Assembly (NCBI GenBank): GCA_019054805.1
Contig: JAHQIY010000029.1
Coordinates: 558,001-622,000 of the forward strand
Length of the DNA: 64,000 nt
From: Brachionus manjavacas
Taxonomy: Eukaryota; Rotifera; Eurotatoria; Ploima; Brachionidae
Direction of reading: 5' to 3'
Position numbers and translations under genes: made by a program
Shown here: one piece after another, positions 21,961 through 33,349 of the stretch
Numbering within the stretch: position 1 is the first letter of the stretch
How the letters are laid out: every line of letters starts with the position of its first letter
Notes under the pieces: generated by a model
What the model was told of the DNA's origin: nothing
Databases searched by the model: none
Seen by the model: the letters and a program-made list of their open reading frames with translations, nothing else

Positions 21961-22310
21961 TAGGATTGATAGCCATTACTTTGTTTTTAATTAATAGTTG
22001 ACAAAGTTAACTCAATTATATTCCTTCCTCAAAATCTCAATATACAAAAACTTAACTTAAAATTTAAATAAATCAAATAAATAATTAAATTAAATTGAAC
22101 TCAATTCTGATGATGTTGAAAGAAGGGGTTTAGATTTTGGTTTTTAGTAAAAACTGTTAAAATTTTGTTTTTGAATATTGGCGGGGGATAAGTGTCAGAG
22201 CTGTTAATTAATTTTTTTTGTCATGTAGGTGATGATAATGGTGTGCCAATAAATTCAAAGAGTTTTTCTTAATGATAAAAAAATTAGTGTGGAAAAAGTA
22301 AGCTAATTTG
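21961..22310. other. Spacer before the RHS-core gene
   Basis: AT-rich with no supported feature; a promoter for the RHS-like gene could lie here but none is recognisable. Confidence 0.35.
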
Positions 22311-22317
22311 GAAGGCG

Positions 22318-23787
22318 TTGGTTGAAAGCGAATGCATTAGACCTGAGTGCATTAGTGGACAGAGTAAGTTTGGCAAGGTGAACACTTTAGAATGGATTGA
22401 TCAAGAACCTCTCAGAAATCTCTTGCAAGCATCGGGCTATCCGATTTCTCTACTGAAAAAGCTTATCTATTTGCTTCAAGATGGAGTCATTAGGCGAAAA
22501 GTCATCACTCGCGAATCGTTTGCTCAAACTTTTCAGCGGTGGCTTCAGTCCAACGACTGCTAAACCCAAACTGAATGTGAATCGATTTGAATATGACTCA
22601 CTTGGCAATGTGACTAAGGCCGAGCATAGGCAAATAGAAAAAATTGTTTATGATGAAATATCTAATAGAGCTGTTAAATTTGTGCTCAAAAACGGAACTC
22701 AAGTTCACTTGGCTTATGACTCGATGAACGAGCGAGTGTACAAATGTGTTTTAGACATGAGAATAAAAAATTACGTGAGATAATGTACTTTAGAGACAAA
22801 AGTGGACGATGTCTGGTTGAAAAAGAGATCACTTTTAGCAAACAACAAGAAATTGAGAACGAATTTTCTACAGCTTATGTTTATGGACCAAAGGGTTTGT
22901 GCGGTTTTATAAGAGACAATGAATTTTATAATGTGATCACAGACCATGAGCAGTCAGTGCGTTTAGTGGTAAAAAATATGTAATGTTATTAGGAACTTGG
23001 GCTTAGGTGAATCATCTCATATCAGGTACCGATTTACAGGACAAGAATGGGACGAAGAGCTTGGCTTATACAATTATCATGCCAGATTTTATGATCCAAC
23101 TATTGGACGCTTTTATCAAGTGAATGCCAAAGAACAGTACGCATCGCCGTACAAATATGCTGGCAATTCGCCAGTATGCATGTACGATCCGGATGGAAAT
23201 TTAGCATTTGTTGTCTTCCTAGGTTTTGTAGTTGTTGGTTCTTATTTAGGCGCATCTGCGTCAATGGATACTTGGAATCCTTTAGAATGGGAATGGGAGA
23301 ATGCGAATCTTTATTTAGGCTTATTTTTTGGTGCCCTAACTGGCCTCTTTCTTCCATTTGGCTTTTGTGCCGGTGCAGCAGTCATTTCGGCAGCTTTTGA
23401 CGTTAGTTTAGCAGCTGGCGTTGGAATAACAATTGCCTTGGGAATATTTGCAGCTCATTTTGGCATTTTATCATCAATGGGCTCTTTTAATCCATGCAAT
23501 TGGAAATTCAGGGCTTTTCAAGTGCTGTTCAAATGCCCAATTTAATTTCTAATTTTTCTTCAGTACTTGGTCAATTTGGCACTCTTGGCAAGTCTGTGTT
23601 AATTATTTCAAGTATATTGAGTAGCGGTGGTATGGCTTTTCTAACAATGGCATCAATAAATAACAGCTATAATCCAAGAAATTGGCAGCTAAATCAGCGA
23701 ACAATTATAGGTTTCATTTATGGCGCTCTAAGTGGATTTTTTCTTCCAGCTAGTGTACTAAACATTCTTAGTTATAATTTTGAATAA
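22318..23787 (+). pseudogene. RHS/YD-repeat core protein gene, fossil
   Basis: The RHS family (YD-repeat shells of bacterial polymorphic toxins, also found in animals through teneurins and transferred genes) is shown by YD-type strands (FEYDSLGNVTKAEH, LAYDSMNERVYK) and by the diagnostic core-closing segment (RYRFTGQEWDEELGLYNYHA, RFYDPTIGRF, YAGNSPVCMYDPDG). The segment after the core, where bacterial members carry a variable effector, is here a hydrophobic glycine/alanine-rich stretch with a repeated GALxGxFLP motif (near 23320-23360 and 23720-23750), suggesting membrane segments and an internal duplication. The gene is broken, with about three interruptions, and lacks a recognisable N-terminal shell. 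It is more like bacterial RHS than teneurin in the core. A LINE fragment abuts its end at 23780. Confidence 0.75.
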
Positions 23788-25140
23788 TAAATTTTCCTTT
23801 AATAACTACACTGATGAAATAAAGGAGAAATGTGGCTCACGATTAAACTTAATTAAAATATTATCAAACAAAAGTTGGGGACTTAGCCAGTACACTTTAA
23901 GTACACTTTATAAAACCCTAATCGAATCAATCATTGACTACTCATTTCCATGCTTAAATCTACTTTCAAATGAGTCTAATAGGAAACTTCAAGTTATTCA
24001 AAATACAGCTATTCGTTCAATATTGAAACTGAAAATGGACACTCCCCTAGAACAACTCCACCATCTAGCCTTAGATAAACTTAAAACTAATAGGATAGAC
24101 AATCGTCTTTTTGATCTCAGTGAGAATTTTATCAGGTGTGGTCTACAGTGCACTCGCGCTACAATGAATGAGCGGGACTTTATAATGTCATTCGTTATAT
24201 GAAAAATCGTTATATCAAATTTTCCATGTTAATTGATTGGTGTAAAAAAAAATGTATAATTGGGCGGTTGATAGATTTTTTTAGTTTTTTATTGACAAAA
24301 TAAGATAAGAAAACACAAAGTAATTAACATAAACAATAAAAATAAGAAAAAATTAAATAAACTAATTAGATAAACTGAAAAAACTTGTGATTTTCGATTG
24401 TTTTTTTGATTCGATTGATTGAATAGAGGCGATGAGTTTGAAGACTGAATTTATCTCATTTCTACAGTCTTCTTTGCTATTCATTAAATATTCTCTAGCT
24501 GTATTCAGTCCGGCGATTGCTTTTTCTTTGCTTATAAACTCTGTTTCTGTTTCTATGGTTAGGGATGGTTCTGCTTCTTCGGTTTGTTAAAATTTCATTG
24601 ATAAACAAAAATTATAACGAATGTGCTAAAAAAAGATTGTATTCGTTAAAGAAAGTGACAATTAACGTTGTTATGTATAAGTTAAGTATGAAAATGGGCT
24701 TTGATTTCCCATTCGCAATAGCGAATTTTTCATAATTTCATATTCGTAATATGATATTTTGTTAGCCATTGATTTGAATGGAGAGGAAATCGGGGCTTAT
24801 ACATCATTCGCTGTAACGCGATATTCGTAATAAAGCGAATCGTTATAGCGCGAGTGCACTGTAAAAAACTCAGTACCTCTGGTAACTAGACTAGTAAAAG
24901 AATATATAGCTGTAATTAGCCCTAAAGAAATATGCAATCTTGCAACACCATTGTGTGGTAATTGATGAATTTTTTCCTTACCTTGCTTAATACTTGAAAA
25001 CTTCTATCTCCTTCACTTCTCAACAACTAATTATTAACATTTGTTAACTGATCATGTATTCAAAATATGTAAAACTGACGGAAACTTTATTAATTTTTTT
25101 TTTTTTTTTCTGAATGAGAACTTACTTAATAAATAAATAA
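23780..25140 (+). mobile_element. LINE (Jockey-like) fragment interrupted by a pogo-like element
   Basis: The C-terminal RT region starts at 23780 (IKEKCGSRLNLIKILSNKSW, IQNTAIRSILKLKMDTP). Coding stops at the insertion at 24146 and resumes at 24864 (KNSVPLVTRLVKEYIAVISP, LATPLCGN, stop near 24960). Removing the insert and one TA restores a continuous frame that aligns with the copy at 21025-21705. The 3' end at about 25100-25140 has an A/T tail of AATAAATA units. It is 5'-truncated and abuts the RHS-like gene. Confidence 0.75.
24146..24861 (-). mobile_element. 716-bp pogo/Tigger-like element with TIRs and TA duplication
   Basis: Both ends read inwards CAGTGCACTCGCGCTA (left 24146, right 24861) with a one-base difference at position 17, flanked by TA at 24144-24145 and 24862-24863. 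Inside, an open stretch 24586-24362 on the minus strand encodes a transposase tail (TIETETEFISKEKAIAGLNT, ESKKQSKITSFFSLSN, stop). The DDE core is absent, so this is an internally deleted, non-autonomous derivative whose movement would need a full-length relative. The target is LINE sequence. Confidence 0.88.
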
Positions 25141-26284
25141 AATTAATAAATAAATAATACTAAAAAGAATTAATGGTGGGTCTAGATTTATCAAAATTAA
25201 TCATATTCCAGTTTTTAAACAAAATAGATCGATTCACTTTGGCTTCTTGGTAATGCATTGGCTCCAGCAATGTGTAAGGATGGAGATCTTGGCCGAAAAG
25301 GCCGTTGGGGTAAATGAGAAACGTTAAGTGGGGGGGGGGAATACTTTATTTCTTATTCAAAAAAAACAATCTATTTTATAGCGAGAGTGTAATCTATTTT
25401 TAATCTATTTAATTTTAATTTTTTTTAAAAACTGATAATTTTTTTTTTCATCAATGAAACATTATGAACCTGCTCAGTCCTCATCGGTGAAAATTGAATT
25501 GATGAAATTGACCGGGTATTCCCGACCAAGTAATCAAAGCAAAAGAATTTTGAGTGTATTAATTGGCCTTTTTCATGATGTCATCGATGGATTCAAAAAA
25601 AAATAACTCATACGTTTTTTCTAATAATTTTTAGAGTGTAATTGATTTTTGTTTAAATAAAATTGTTTTATAAATTATAAGATTTGACTAGAAATATTAC
25701 TAACAATGCATAATGTTTAACAAACTTGATGTTTTTGCTTGAGTGGAACTTAAAGCATTGATGCTGTAATTAAAAATTCCGATTTTATTAAATGTTTGCT
25801 TTAATTCGATCATACAATGATAATATTGTTGTTCTATTAGTGGATTGACTAAAATTCTACCCCAGTCAAAACCTAAATATCATCAAATAACCCACTGATT
25901 TTACGATGATTTAATCAAATCCCCAATCATAAGTCATATTTTTATTAGATACTAACAGAATATTTAAAAAATAGGAGCAGTCACTATTTGGACCTTGCAT
26001 GAACATTGAATCTATGTTTGAGTAATATTAAGAAGGCATATATGCGTTAAAAAATCAATCATTAATTTTTCTTGACTAGGATTGTAGTTTATTTCTATTA
26101 AACACGCAAGCTGTAAATTTCAATTGAGTCATTCATCGATTATTTGTTAAGCACACTCAATTTCTGTTAAGATTCGTTAAAGTCCGGCAGAGTTATTCAA
26201 AAATCTTAAGCCAAGCTAAAGTCACTGTCTTTTTTTTTTAAAAGAATATTCTTTATTTATTAAGAATTAATTTAAATAAGAAAA
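25141..26284. other. Region without recognised gene; GC-rich hairpin and G run
   Basis: No coding signal. At 25290-25310 a compact GC hairpin (GGCCGAAAAGGCC) occurs in a short higher-GC stretch (25240-25325), followed by a run of about 9 G at 25331-25339. A dispersed repeat lies at 25449-25515. Confidence 0.35.
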
Positions 26285-27540
26285 AGACTCCGAGCTAACA
26301 TTCGAAGTGAAGCTCCTTCTGCCCAGTAAAAATAAAAAAAATATAAACAAATATAGTTAAAGTTACATCATAAAAATTAAACAATATGAAATAATTTGAG
26401 GAAATTCAGACAAATAAAATACTTCTTTTTTTAATTTTCACCAACAACATGATTCTTTGAATTCTGTACACATTTCGGGTCCTAAAAAGGCAAAATAACA
26501 AATAAAAACGAATTAGAACAATGCAGGCATAAGCTATTCGAATAATAGAGAAAAAGGCTCCTACCGGAGTAGAGGCAACCGATACCTTTGCTGTGTTTTC
26601 AGACCACGAGCCACTTTATTCCTCGACAAGTAGCTTAATAAAACTGTTTTTATGGGAGAAACATTTTAGCAAATATCTTGCATCCATCTGTAAGAATCAT
26701 GCTCTAATAAACAAGATATTACTAGCTGAAAAGAGACTTCTAGTTGGGCTGTCCCACCTTAACTTATAGATTCACCTAATTGCTCTGTTTTGGACTGTTA
26801 GGACAAGTTTTAAGTTGGTCTTAGAAATACATGCAACAGAAAAGAAAGAGTAATCAAACAGGGAACCAATCAAGGCTCTATAAATACTCGTGAGGGTAGA
26901 TTTATTTAGGTGCCAAGAGCCTTTTCAGAGCTCTAACTCCTAAGTTTTGAAATTGCTTATTAAAACATAAATACTCGTCGAAAGTGACTTCCTAAAAAGA
27001 GAGAGTTAGGATTGTAAGGTATCATTTCTTCAAACTGTCTTAAATCCATCCTCAGTCTACTTCGACCACCTCCTGAAAAATAGTACATCAACACTTTGAG
27101 ACGTTCATCTTAAGACCCCATAAAGACAACCAATTCATGAGTCCACTTAGGTACTTTTCAATTACTTTGATGACTTTTCCTCTCTTTTAAAAAAAGAAAA
27201 TCGCCCCCAGGTCATCAGCAAAAAGCGCTGAATAACTAGAAAGCTTCGAGTTCCACTGGTGAATGTCACCTATGAACACTAAAAAATGCAGTGGACCTAA
27301 CACTGAACCTTGAGGAATAGAACAAGTCATGGGATACATCCTGCTACACTTATTATTTGTCTTAACCTTAAAAAATCTGCCTGACAAAAAGTTCTTGACG
27401 AATCTGACTATATACATAGGTACACCCAGGTAAACTAATTTATAGATTAACCCAGCATGCCAGACTTTATCAAAGGTTTTTGAAATATCAAAAAAGATAC
27501 CACATGTTTTGAATATATCTTATTTTATTTAGCAATAGCA
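26285..27540 (-). mobile_element. LINE (Jockey-like) relic
   Basis: Minus strand: RT motifs KTFDKVWHAGLI (about 27480), SIPQGSVLGPLHFLVF and SALFADDLGAIFF within 27417-27187, then decayed thumb sequence to about 27000. The left end (26330-26285) carries GAAGGAGC and TTAGCTCGG, as in the 3' ends of the other copies. It is broken by many stops and frame changes. Confidence 0.6.
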
Positions 27541-28240
27541 ATCCTAGAAATTTTGTTTAATTTTTCCTTCCTGTCTATCAAAATTGAACATGGCCGCGAT
27601 CATGACTGCATGGAACGGTAAAAATTAAAAATATTTGTTTTTTCAAATAAAGATGCCTTAAATTTGACTTTCGATTTTTTTAAGTCAAGTAAAAAAATGA
27701 CTTGGTGATTTAACTTTTTTAATTTTACAAAAGTGAAAAAAAGACAAATTTATTAAATTAATTATTTTTTTATAATTATTTTAAATTAATAGAGAAAAAG
27801 CGTTTCAAGATCGACTTTGCTTAGGAAAACAGTCTAATGTGAATGGAATCTGGAAAAAATGAGTCAATGACCGAATCCTATATCCGTATCGAATTTGCTA
27901 TCGGCTAGCTTTAATTAGTAGTTCACTCTGGAAAATTTTTAAAGAGACAAAAAGAACTTTAAAATTATTTTTATATTTTTTGAAGAATATATAATTAAAT
28001 TAATTTAGTGATTTTTTATCAGATTAAAAATTGCTTTTTTTTTTAACATTTTAATTTTGAATTTTTTTAGCTTGAATATTTTTTGTATTTTTATCATTTA
28101 TTAAATATCACATTTTGTGTATATTAAATTTAAAAAAAAATAATGATCAATGAAGAATTAGAAATTGAAAATTAAATTTTAAATTCATTTTAAATCGAAA
28201 TAAAATAACTCATTGAAATAAATGAAAAGCCGATGAAATT
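27541..28240. other. AT-rich region without recognised gene
   Basis: Nothing recognisable on either strand apart from a short moderately complex stretch at 27800-27930 with no open frame of note. Confidence 0.35.
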
Positions 28241-28489
28241 TCTATTTTTCATCGATGAAACATTATGAATCTGCTCACTGCTCATCGATGAAAATTAAAT
28301 TAAATTTTTTTTCTATTGATGCTACATCAAATTTTAATTGACTGGGTAAGAATCGAGTCATTATTTACACCCATGAATTCGTGTTAAGGACATGGGCTCA
28401 TATTAAGACAAGATGTGAGATAATAGACAAATGTCTATATCACCTTCTAGAAGTGTCTTCTTCTGAGATACATGACAATTTATTTATTT

Positions 28490-30359
28490 ATTTGTTTATT
28501 TGTACCGAGCTAATGCTCCTTCAAAATACAAAAAAAATTAAAGTAAAAATAAAGTTAAATAAGGTAAAATTAAAACAAAAAAAAAAGGATAAATAAGTCA
28601 AAAAAAAATTAAAAACGATATTTTGAAATAACTAGAGGTAAGACATAAATAAATATAAGATAGTTTAGGAAAAAATGAAGAAATTACTAATTAGCAATTA
28701 CACAATGGTGTTGGATATTCGATATAACTTGATTCGAAACCTTCTCTAAATTCTTCCACCAGCCTGACGATTAGTGGAACAGAATGACTCAATCCTGTCC
28801 TGACATATCTCTCACTCAACTCAAAAAGTCTATTTGAAATAGATCGAACTGCTGAATTTTGAATAACTTGTTTTTTTTTGATATTAATTTCTGAGAATGA
28901 ATTTGATTAATAAAAAGAATAATCCAAGATTGATCCTATCAAAGATTTGTAAAGATTACCTAATGTTTTTGGTTTTAGACCCCATTTTATATTGGAAAGG
29001 TATTTTATTATGCTAAGAAATTGACTTTTTAGAAAAGGATTTGACTTGTTCCTCTTTATTTAAATTGCTATCATTAATTTTAGGGTCAAGATTAATTTTT
29101 ACTTTAGTTTTTGATATATATAGAAATTTCCATTTTCCGTCTGAAAAGCCATATTTCAACTTCTTTTAGATACTTATTAATCACTTTTTCAAGATTTCCT
29201 ATCTTTTTGAAAATAAAAAAAGTAGCCAAATTATCTGCAAAAAGAAGTAAATATTGTCTGTTTATTTTATTTCTATTTGATATGTCTGACATACCGTATG
29301 TCATTTATAAAAATGCTAAAAAGAAATGGACTAATTACTGATCCTTGTGGAACTCCTGCTTTCTAACCATCTTATCCAATGATTAAGATAAGGAGGTAGG
29401 CTAATTTTAATCAGCTGTTAATTAGTCCATCATGCCAAACTCTTTCGAAAGTTTTAGAAATGTCAAAATATAGACAACATATCTTCTTCTTTCTATTAAA
29501 AGACTGTACAGCTTTTTGAATAAGAAAATAAAGATTATCTGCAGTGCGTCTATGTTTTCCAAATCCTGATTTTTCATGAATAAATAGACTGTGATATAGC
29601 GACATCTTTGTCGATATCACTGGATAGTTGATTAACTTAACCATCAGCGTTTAAGTTAACAAGGAGCATAAATAGCTGGTCCAACACGTCATACGACAAG
29701 ATCGGATAGACGGGCCCAAGGACTCAATAGACTATTATTCTGTAAATAATACGTTCTAGTTATTTGTCAAGGCAACTTGTCATACTAATTGGACGATAGT
29801 TATTAGGGTCTCAAGTCGGAGAAGACTTCTTAGGGATCATGGTTATACATGCTAATTTCCAGGATTTTGGGACTTGGCCTTGTTCCAAACTCATGTTAAA
29901 GAGTTAACTTATTTCATTTAAAGTCTCTTTAGGTAAATTTTTTAACATTAGGTTGTGGATTTGATCTAATCCAGAGCCTGGTTCTTCTTTTAATTTTTTT
30001 AAAGCATTTGTTTCTTCCAAAAGAGTAATAGGCTTAAAATGGGAAAGAATCCCCTATCAAGCAGGCTTTTCTGGAAAAAAATAAATAAGTTCAGATCTAA
30101 GAAATGTTCAAAACAAATACCATCATTACTCAAAGATGGTATTGAGATTAAAACAGATACAAATAAGGGGAAAATCTTTGGAAATATCTTAGCCTCAACT
30201 TTTAGTCCTAATCTAGATTTTGTTGAATCAAAGGATTGTTTTGAAATATCACAAACCATTACAGACAATCATATTAAGTTCATTTCTTCTTTTATTCCAG
30301 AGAGTCTTAAGGAAATTTTTTTTATTGCGCAAAAATTTTTTCCAAGATTATATTTCTAA
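28490..30359 (-). mobile_element. LINE (Jockey-like) relic with 5' inversion
   Basis: 3' part, minus strand, 30025 to 28490: LLEETNALKKLKEEPGSGLD, NYRPISM, CCLYFDISKTFERVWHDGLI (about 29490-29410), LLLFADNLATFFIF (about 29250-29200), C-terminal remnants, then GAAGGAGCATTAGCTCGGTA and an A/T tail at 28530-28490. 5' part: 30039-30359 on the plus strand encodes the region that should precede it (SSRLFWKKINKF, IPSLLKDGIEI, FGNILASTFSPN). The two parts meet head to head near 30030, the layout of twin priming during insertion. Coding is degenerate. Confidence 0.7.
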
Positions 30360-30760
30360 AATAATTGTAAATCGTATATATACTACAAGTGGCAGTATTC
30401 TCTTATTTAAATTTATCTATTTAATTTTTATGTCTATCTTTTAAAACTTTATCAAAGTACGCTTAATTAAGTTAAATTAATTTAATTTCATAATTTAATC
30501 TCACCAAATTTTTATTCATCATATTTTTATTCATCATATTTTTTTATTCAAATTATAATTCTAAATAATTTAAACGATCCAGGTTTTTCTGTTAAATAAG
30601 AATCTTTCTATTAAAAGATAACTGACTGAACTATTTCGAATAATTCAAATTTTTTTAAGAATGTTTGTTTGCATTCAGTGTCAAGTACTACAAAAACACA
30701 AGTCCTCCTCTATTCAAAATTCCTTTAATGAAAAATTAATTTTTCGGCTTACCAAATAGC
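30360..30760. other. AT-rich spacer
   Basis: No feature supported; includes a short duplication (TTTTTATTCATCATATT) at about 30508-30545. Confidence 0.35.
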
Positions 30761-31340
30761 TTGATAAAGAAAAACTCTCTCACTTTTAAGAAAATAAAAA
30801 TAAGCTTTAATTTTATTCTTAATAATTTATGCTTAAAATTCAATAAAATCAATCTGGATGCTCAAGTGCTCAGTTATCAACTTTTTGATATGGTCAAGTC
30901 CATTCAATTAAGAGGCTATTTGGAAAAAATCCAAAATTTCCTATTCAACAATTTCACTAATTTAAAAGAGATTCATTTGGAACTTTACAAAATTCAACTT
31001 CTCTTTGCCAAATCTGAGCAGCTAAGAGACTAATCAGAGAAACTAATAAGAGAAATCAAGGAGACTTTTGTATTTTTGCAAAATTTCCTAAAAACAATTT
31101 CGTAGTTTCAATTTTTCAAAATATAAAATTTTGTACTTGTGTCATATTCTGGTTTTAAATTTTTTTACTCACCATGAGGCAAACAAATATTGCCAAAATT
31201 TCAATCAGTCTGAATCTAATTTTCGACATTAATGGCCAATTGTCAAAAAAAATAAACCCTACCCCAATTTCAACTATCTAGACCCACTCTATTACTCCAA
31301 AATTGCCAATTTTTGCTCTTGCAGGTATGCCGTTTATCTA
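30761..31340 (+). pseudogene. Unrecognised decayed gene fragment
   Basis: The open frame 30761-31033 (90 aa) reads like real protein (LDAQVLSYQLFDMVKSIQL, FLFNNFTNLKEIHLELYKIQ). About 220 bp further on, in another frame, 31259-31340 also reads like protein (PYPNFNYLDPLYYSK, FCSCRYAVYL). The style, a leucine-rich stretch then a Cys-rich stretch, suggests a fragment of a lineage-specific receptor family, but I cannot name it. There is no start or end signal and no intact domain. Confidence 0.35.
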
Positions 31341-31645
31341 AGACTCTGATGAATGACAGGCTAGTTATTTTCATTATCTACATAATCAAGTTTTTTGTGA
31401 ATGTTCTATTGCTTTTTAATTTTCACAATTGTGATTGACGCTATCTTGCAAATTTTTAGAGGGTCTAAATGAGAAAATTATAAAAAGAGCGAAAAAAAAA
31501 TTTCAAAAAAGATATACGATCTACGTTTTTCTCAAAATATCTGGTTTATTTTTAAATTAAAATTTAGTTTGACAATGTTGATAGAGACAGTCCTATTTGA
31601 ATTAAATTTTGCTTTTTTTGAATAAAAACTTAACTTTTTTGTTAC
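31341..31645. other. Spacer
   Basis: AT-rich sequence with no supported feature, ending at the microsatellite tail of the CR1-like LINE. Confidence 0.35.
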
Positions 31646-32885
31646 TTTAAAAATAATAACAATAATAATAAAACGGAGGGTTGTTCTACCAAACGAATCA
31701 TATAGGGATCACTATAGAAGCTTTCCGAGAGTGACTATCTATACAAGTTCTTTGAACCGGCTTTGACTACTTCAGGAGGCAATCTGTTCCAGTTGTCTAA
31801 TACTCTGTTAAGTATGAAATGCTCTCGTTAGTTGATTCTCGTCAGCTGTTTAGCCATTCTGTGTTGGTATCCGCGTATAACCCTCGCTGGACCAAAATAG
31901 CCCATCAAATCACAAAGTCTGTTTGGATTATGCCTATTGAAACCATTAATTATATTGTAATATTCGACTAGACCCCTCTTTCTCTTCTCTTGCTAAAAGG
32001 ACTCAGTCCCAACTTTTCTAATATCGTCTCATATGAAATACTTAAGCGATTTTACCAATTTAGTTGCTCTTATTTGCACTAATATGGGCAATGTGAAATA
32101 TCAGTACAAATATTACAGTACGAAAAGTAAAAACGCTATAATTTTTCTTCTAATTGGGCAAAAATGGTTCTGGTAACAGTACAATGTTGTACAAATTTTT
32201 TACAAACGAATACCAAGCTCTGCAAAAACTTTTCTGTAAAATGCACACCATCAAAAAATATTTGATTAATATATGTAATAAATTGCAGAGTTTTTGCAGA
32301 GCTTGGTATTCGTTTGTAAAAAATTTGTACAACATTGTACTGTTACCAGAATCATTTTTGCCCAATTAGAAGAAAAATTATAGCGTTTTTACTTTTCGTA
32401 CTGTAATATTTGTACTGATATTTCACATTGCCGTAATATGTTCTTTTTGGTGTACGGACACCAAGCAACTACGGCGTACTCGAGATGTGGTCTTACAAAT
32501 GCAACGTAAAGCTTTTTAAACGTACCAATTGACCATGACTTGAAATCTTTAGATAATACCATTTTAGCTCTTTTGGCCGCAACCATGAATTGCATACTCC
32601 ATTTCATTTAAATTTGAAATTATCATTTTACCTAAATCACGTTCGTTATCTGTCTTACTCATTTCTTGTCTATTCATTTTCAAATTTATATCGAAGAAAT
32701 TTTTGTTGAATAGCATATACTTGCATTTATCAACATCAAAATCCATCATCCAGTCCTCGGCCCATCTTACCAGCAGTCGATGTCTCCTTGTAATGCTGCA
32801 AGATCCAATGGATTTCTTGTAACATCAATAAGTTTTGTGTTATCAGCAAATAGTTTGCACAGTGTCTTGCTTAAGTGTCTTAAGA
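31646..32885 (-). mobile_element. CR1-like LINE, 5'-truncated, interrupted by a MITE
   Basis: Minus strand from about 32885: RT motif LCKLFADNTKLI, then MDFDVDKCKYMLFNK, ERDLGKMIISNLNEMEYAIH, FKKLYVAFVRPHLEYAVVAW. These align with the 43.3-47.0-kb LINE (ERDLGKIITNNLKWSKQF; LYKAFVRPHLEYGVQVW). Coding is cut by the 32087-32432 element and continues at 32086 (VQIRATKLVKSLKY). The 3' end at 31646-31672 is a TTATTA-type microsatellite, as in the larger copy. More diverged and more broken than that copy. Confidence 0.7.
32087..32432. mobile_element. 346-bp MITE with ~145-bp terminal inverted repeats
   Basis: The two halves are near-perfect inverted copies (from GGCAATGTGAAATATCAGTA on the left to its complement on the right) around a ~60-bp centre (32232-32288), so long open frames appear on both strands as artefacts. 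Flanks CTAATATG (32079-32086) and GTAATATG (32433-32440) look like an 8-bp target duplication with one change, which fits a hAT-type origin. The target is the CR1-like LINE. Confidence 0.8.
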
Positions 32886-33349
32886 CACATTATATTTATA
32901 AATTAGCAGAAGACAAACTTTTTTAGACTAAACTTCTTATCATTTAAATCAGAGTTGTTTAAAAGTCACAAGTCTCAAGTCAAGTCCAAGTCAAGACTTT
33001 TTTTTTTTTTTTTTTCAAAAGTCCCACCAAAGACTTTAATTTTTTTTTCAAAAAAAAGCGGAACATCTCTGTTGATCCAATTTTAAAATTGAAATAAAAA
33101 ATCATAAATTTTATTTTCTTTAATTTATTTTTGAAAATGGATTAAAAAAACATCCTTGAAAGATTTGAATTAAGCTGTTCTTTGAAATGGAATAGCTCAA
33201 AGATAAATATTTGAGACTTTGCTTACTTTTTTTAGCAAAGTTATAAAAAACTTTATAATTTTTTTATTATTCTTTGTGTTCATCTTAAATTTTTTTGAAT
33301 TTTAAATCTTGTTAGTATTACAGCAACAAAAGTAACTTGAGTTTAAGTA
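32886..33349. repeat. End of an AAGTC-rich MITE-like repeat, plus spacer
   Basis: At 32949 the string CAGAGTTGTTTAAAAGTCAC is followed by repeated AAGTC units and a long T run. The same start and AAGTC units occur at 39120 and 48777. The remaining bases up to the RAD51D-like gene show nothing. Confidence 0.5.

Larger units (their letters stand above)
25449..28345. repeat. Two copies of a short palindromic dispersed repeat
   Basis: A string beginning CATCRATGAAACATTATGAA and ending CTCATCGRTGAAAATT occurs at about 25449-25502 and 28246-28308, about 2.8 kb apart in the same orientation. The second copy is a near-palindrome with TTTTCATCGATGA at one end and TCATCGATGAAAA at the other. Only the two copies are claimed, not the sequence between them. 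Confidence 0.6.

Noticed and set aside
32154-32369. 71-aa frames on both strands with almost the same sequence
   Set aside because: Produced by the long inverted arms of a MITE, not by genes.
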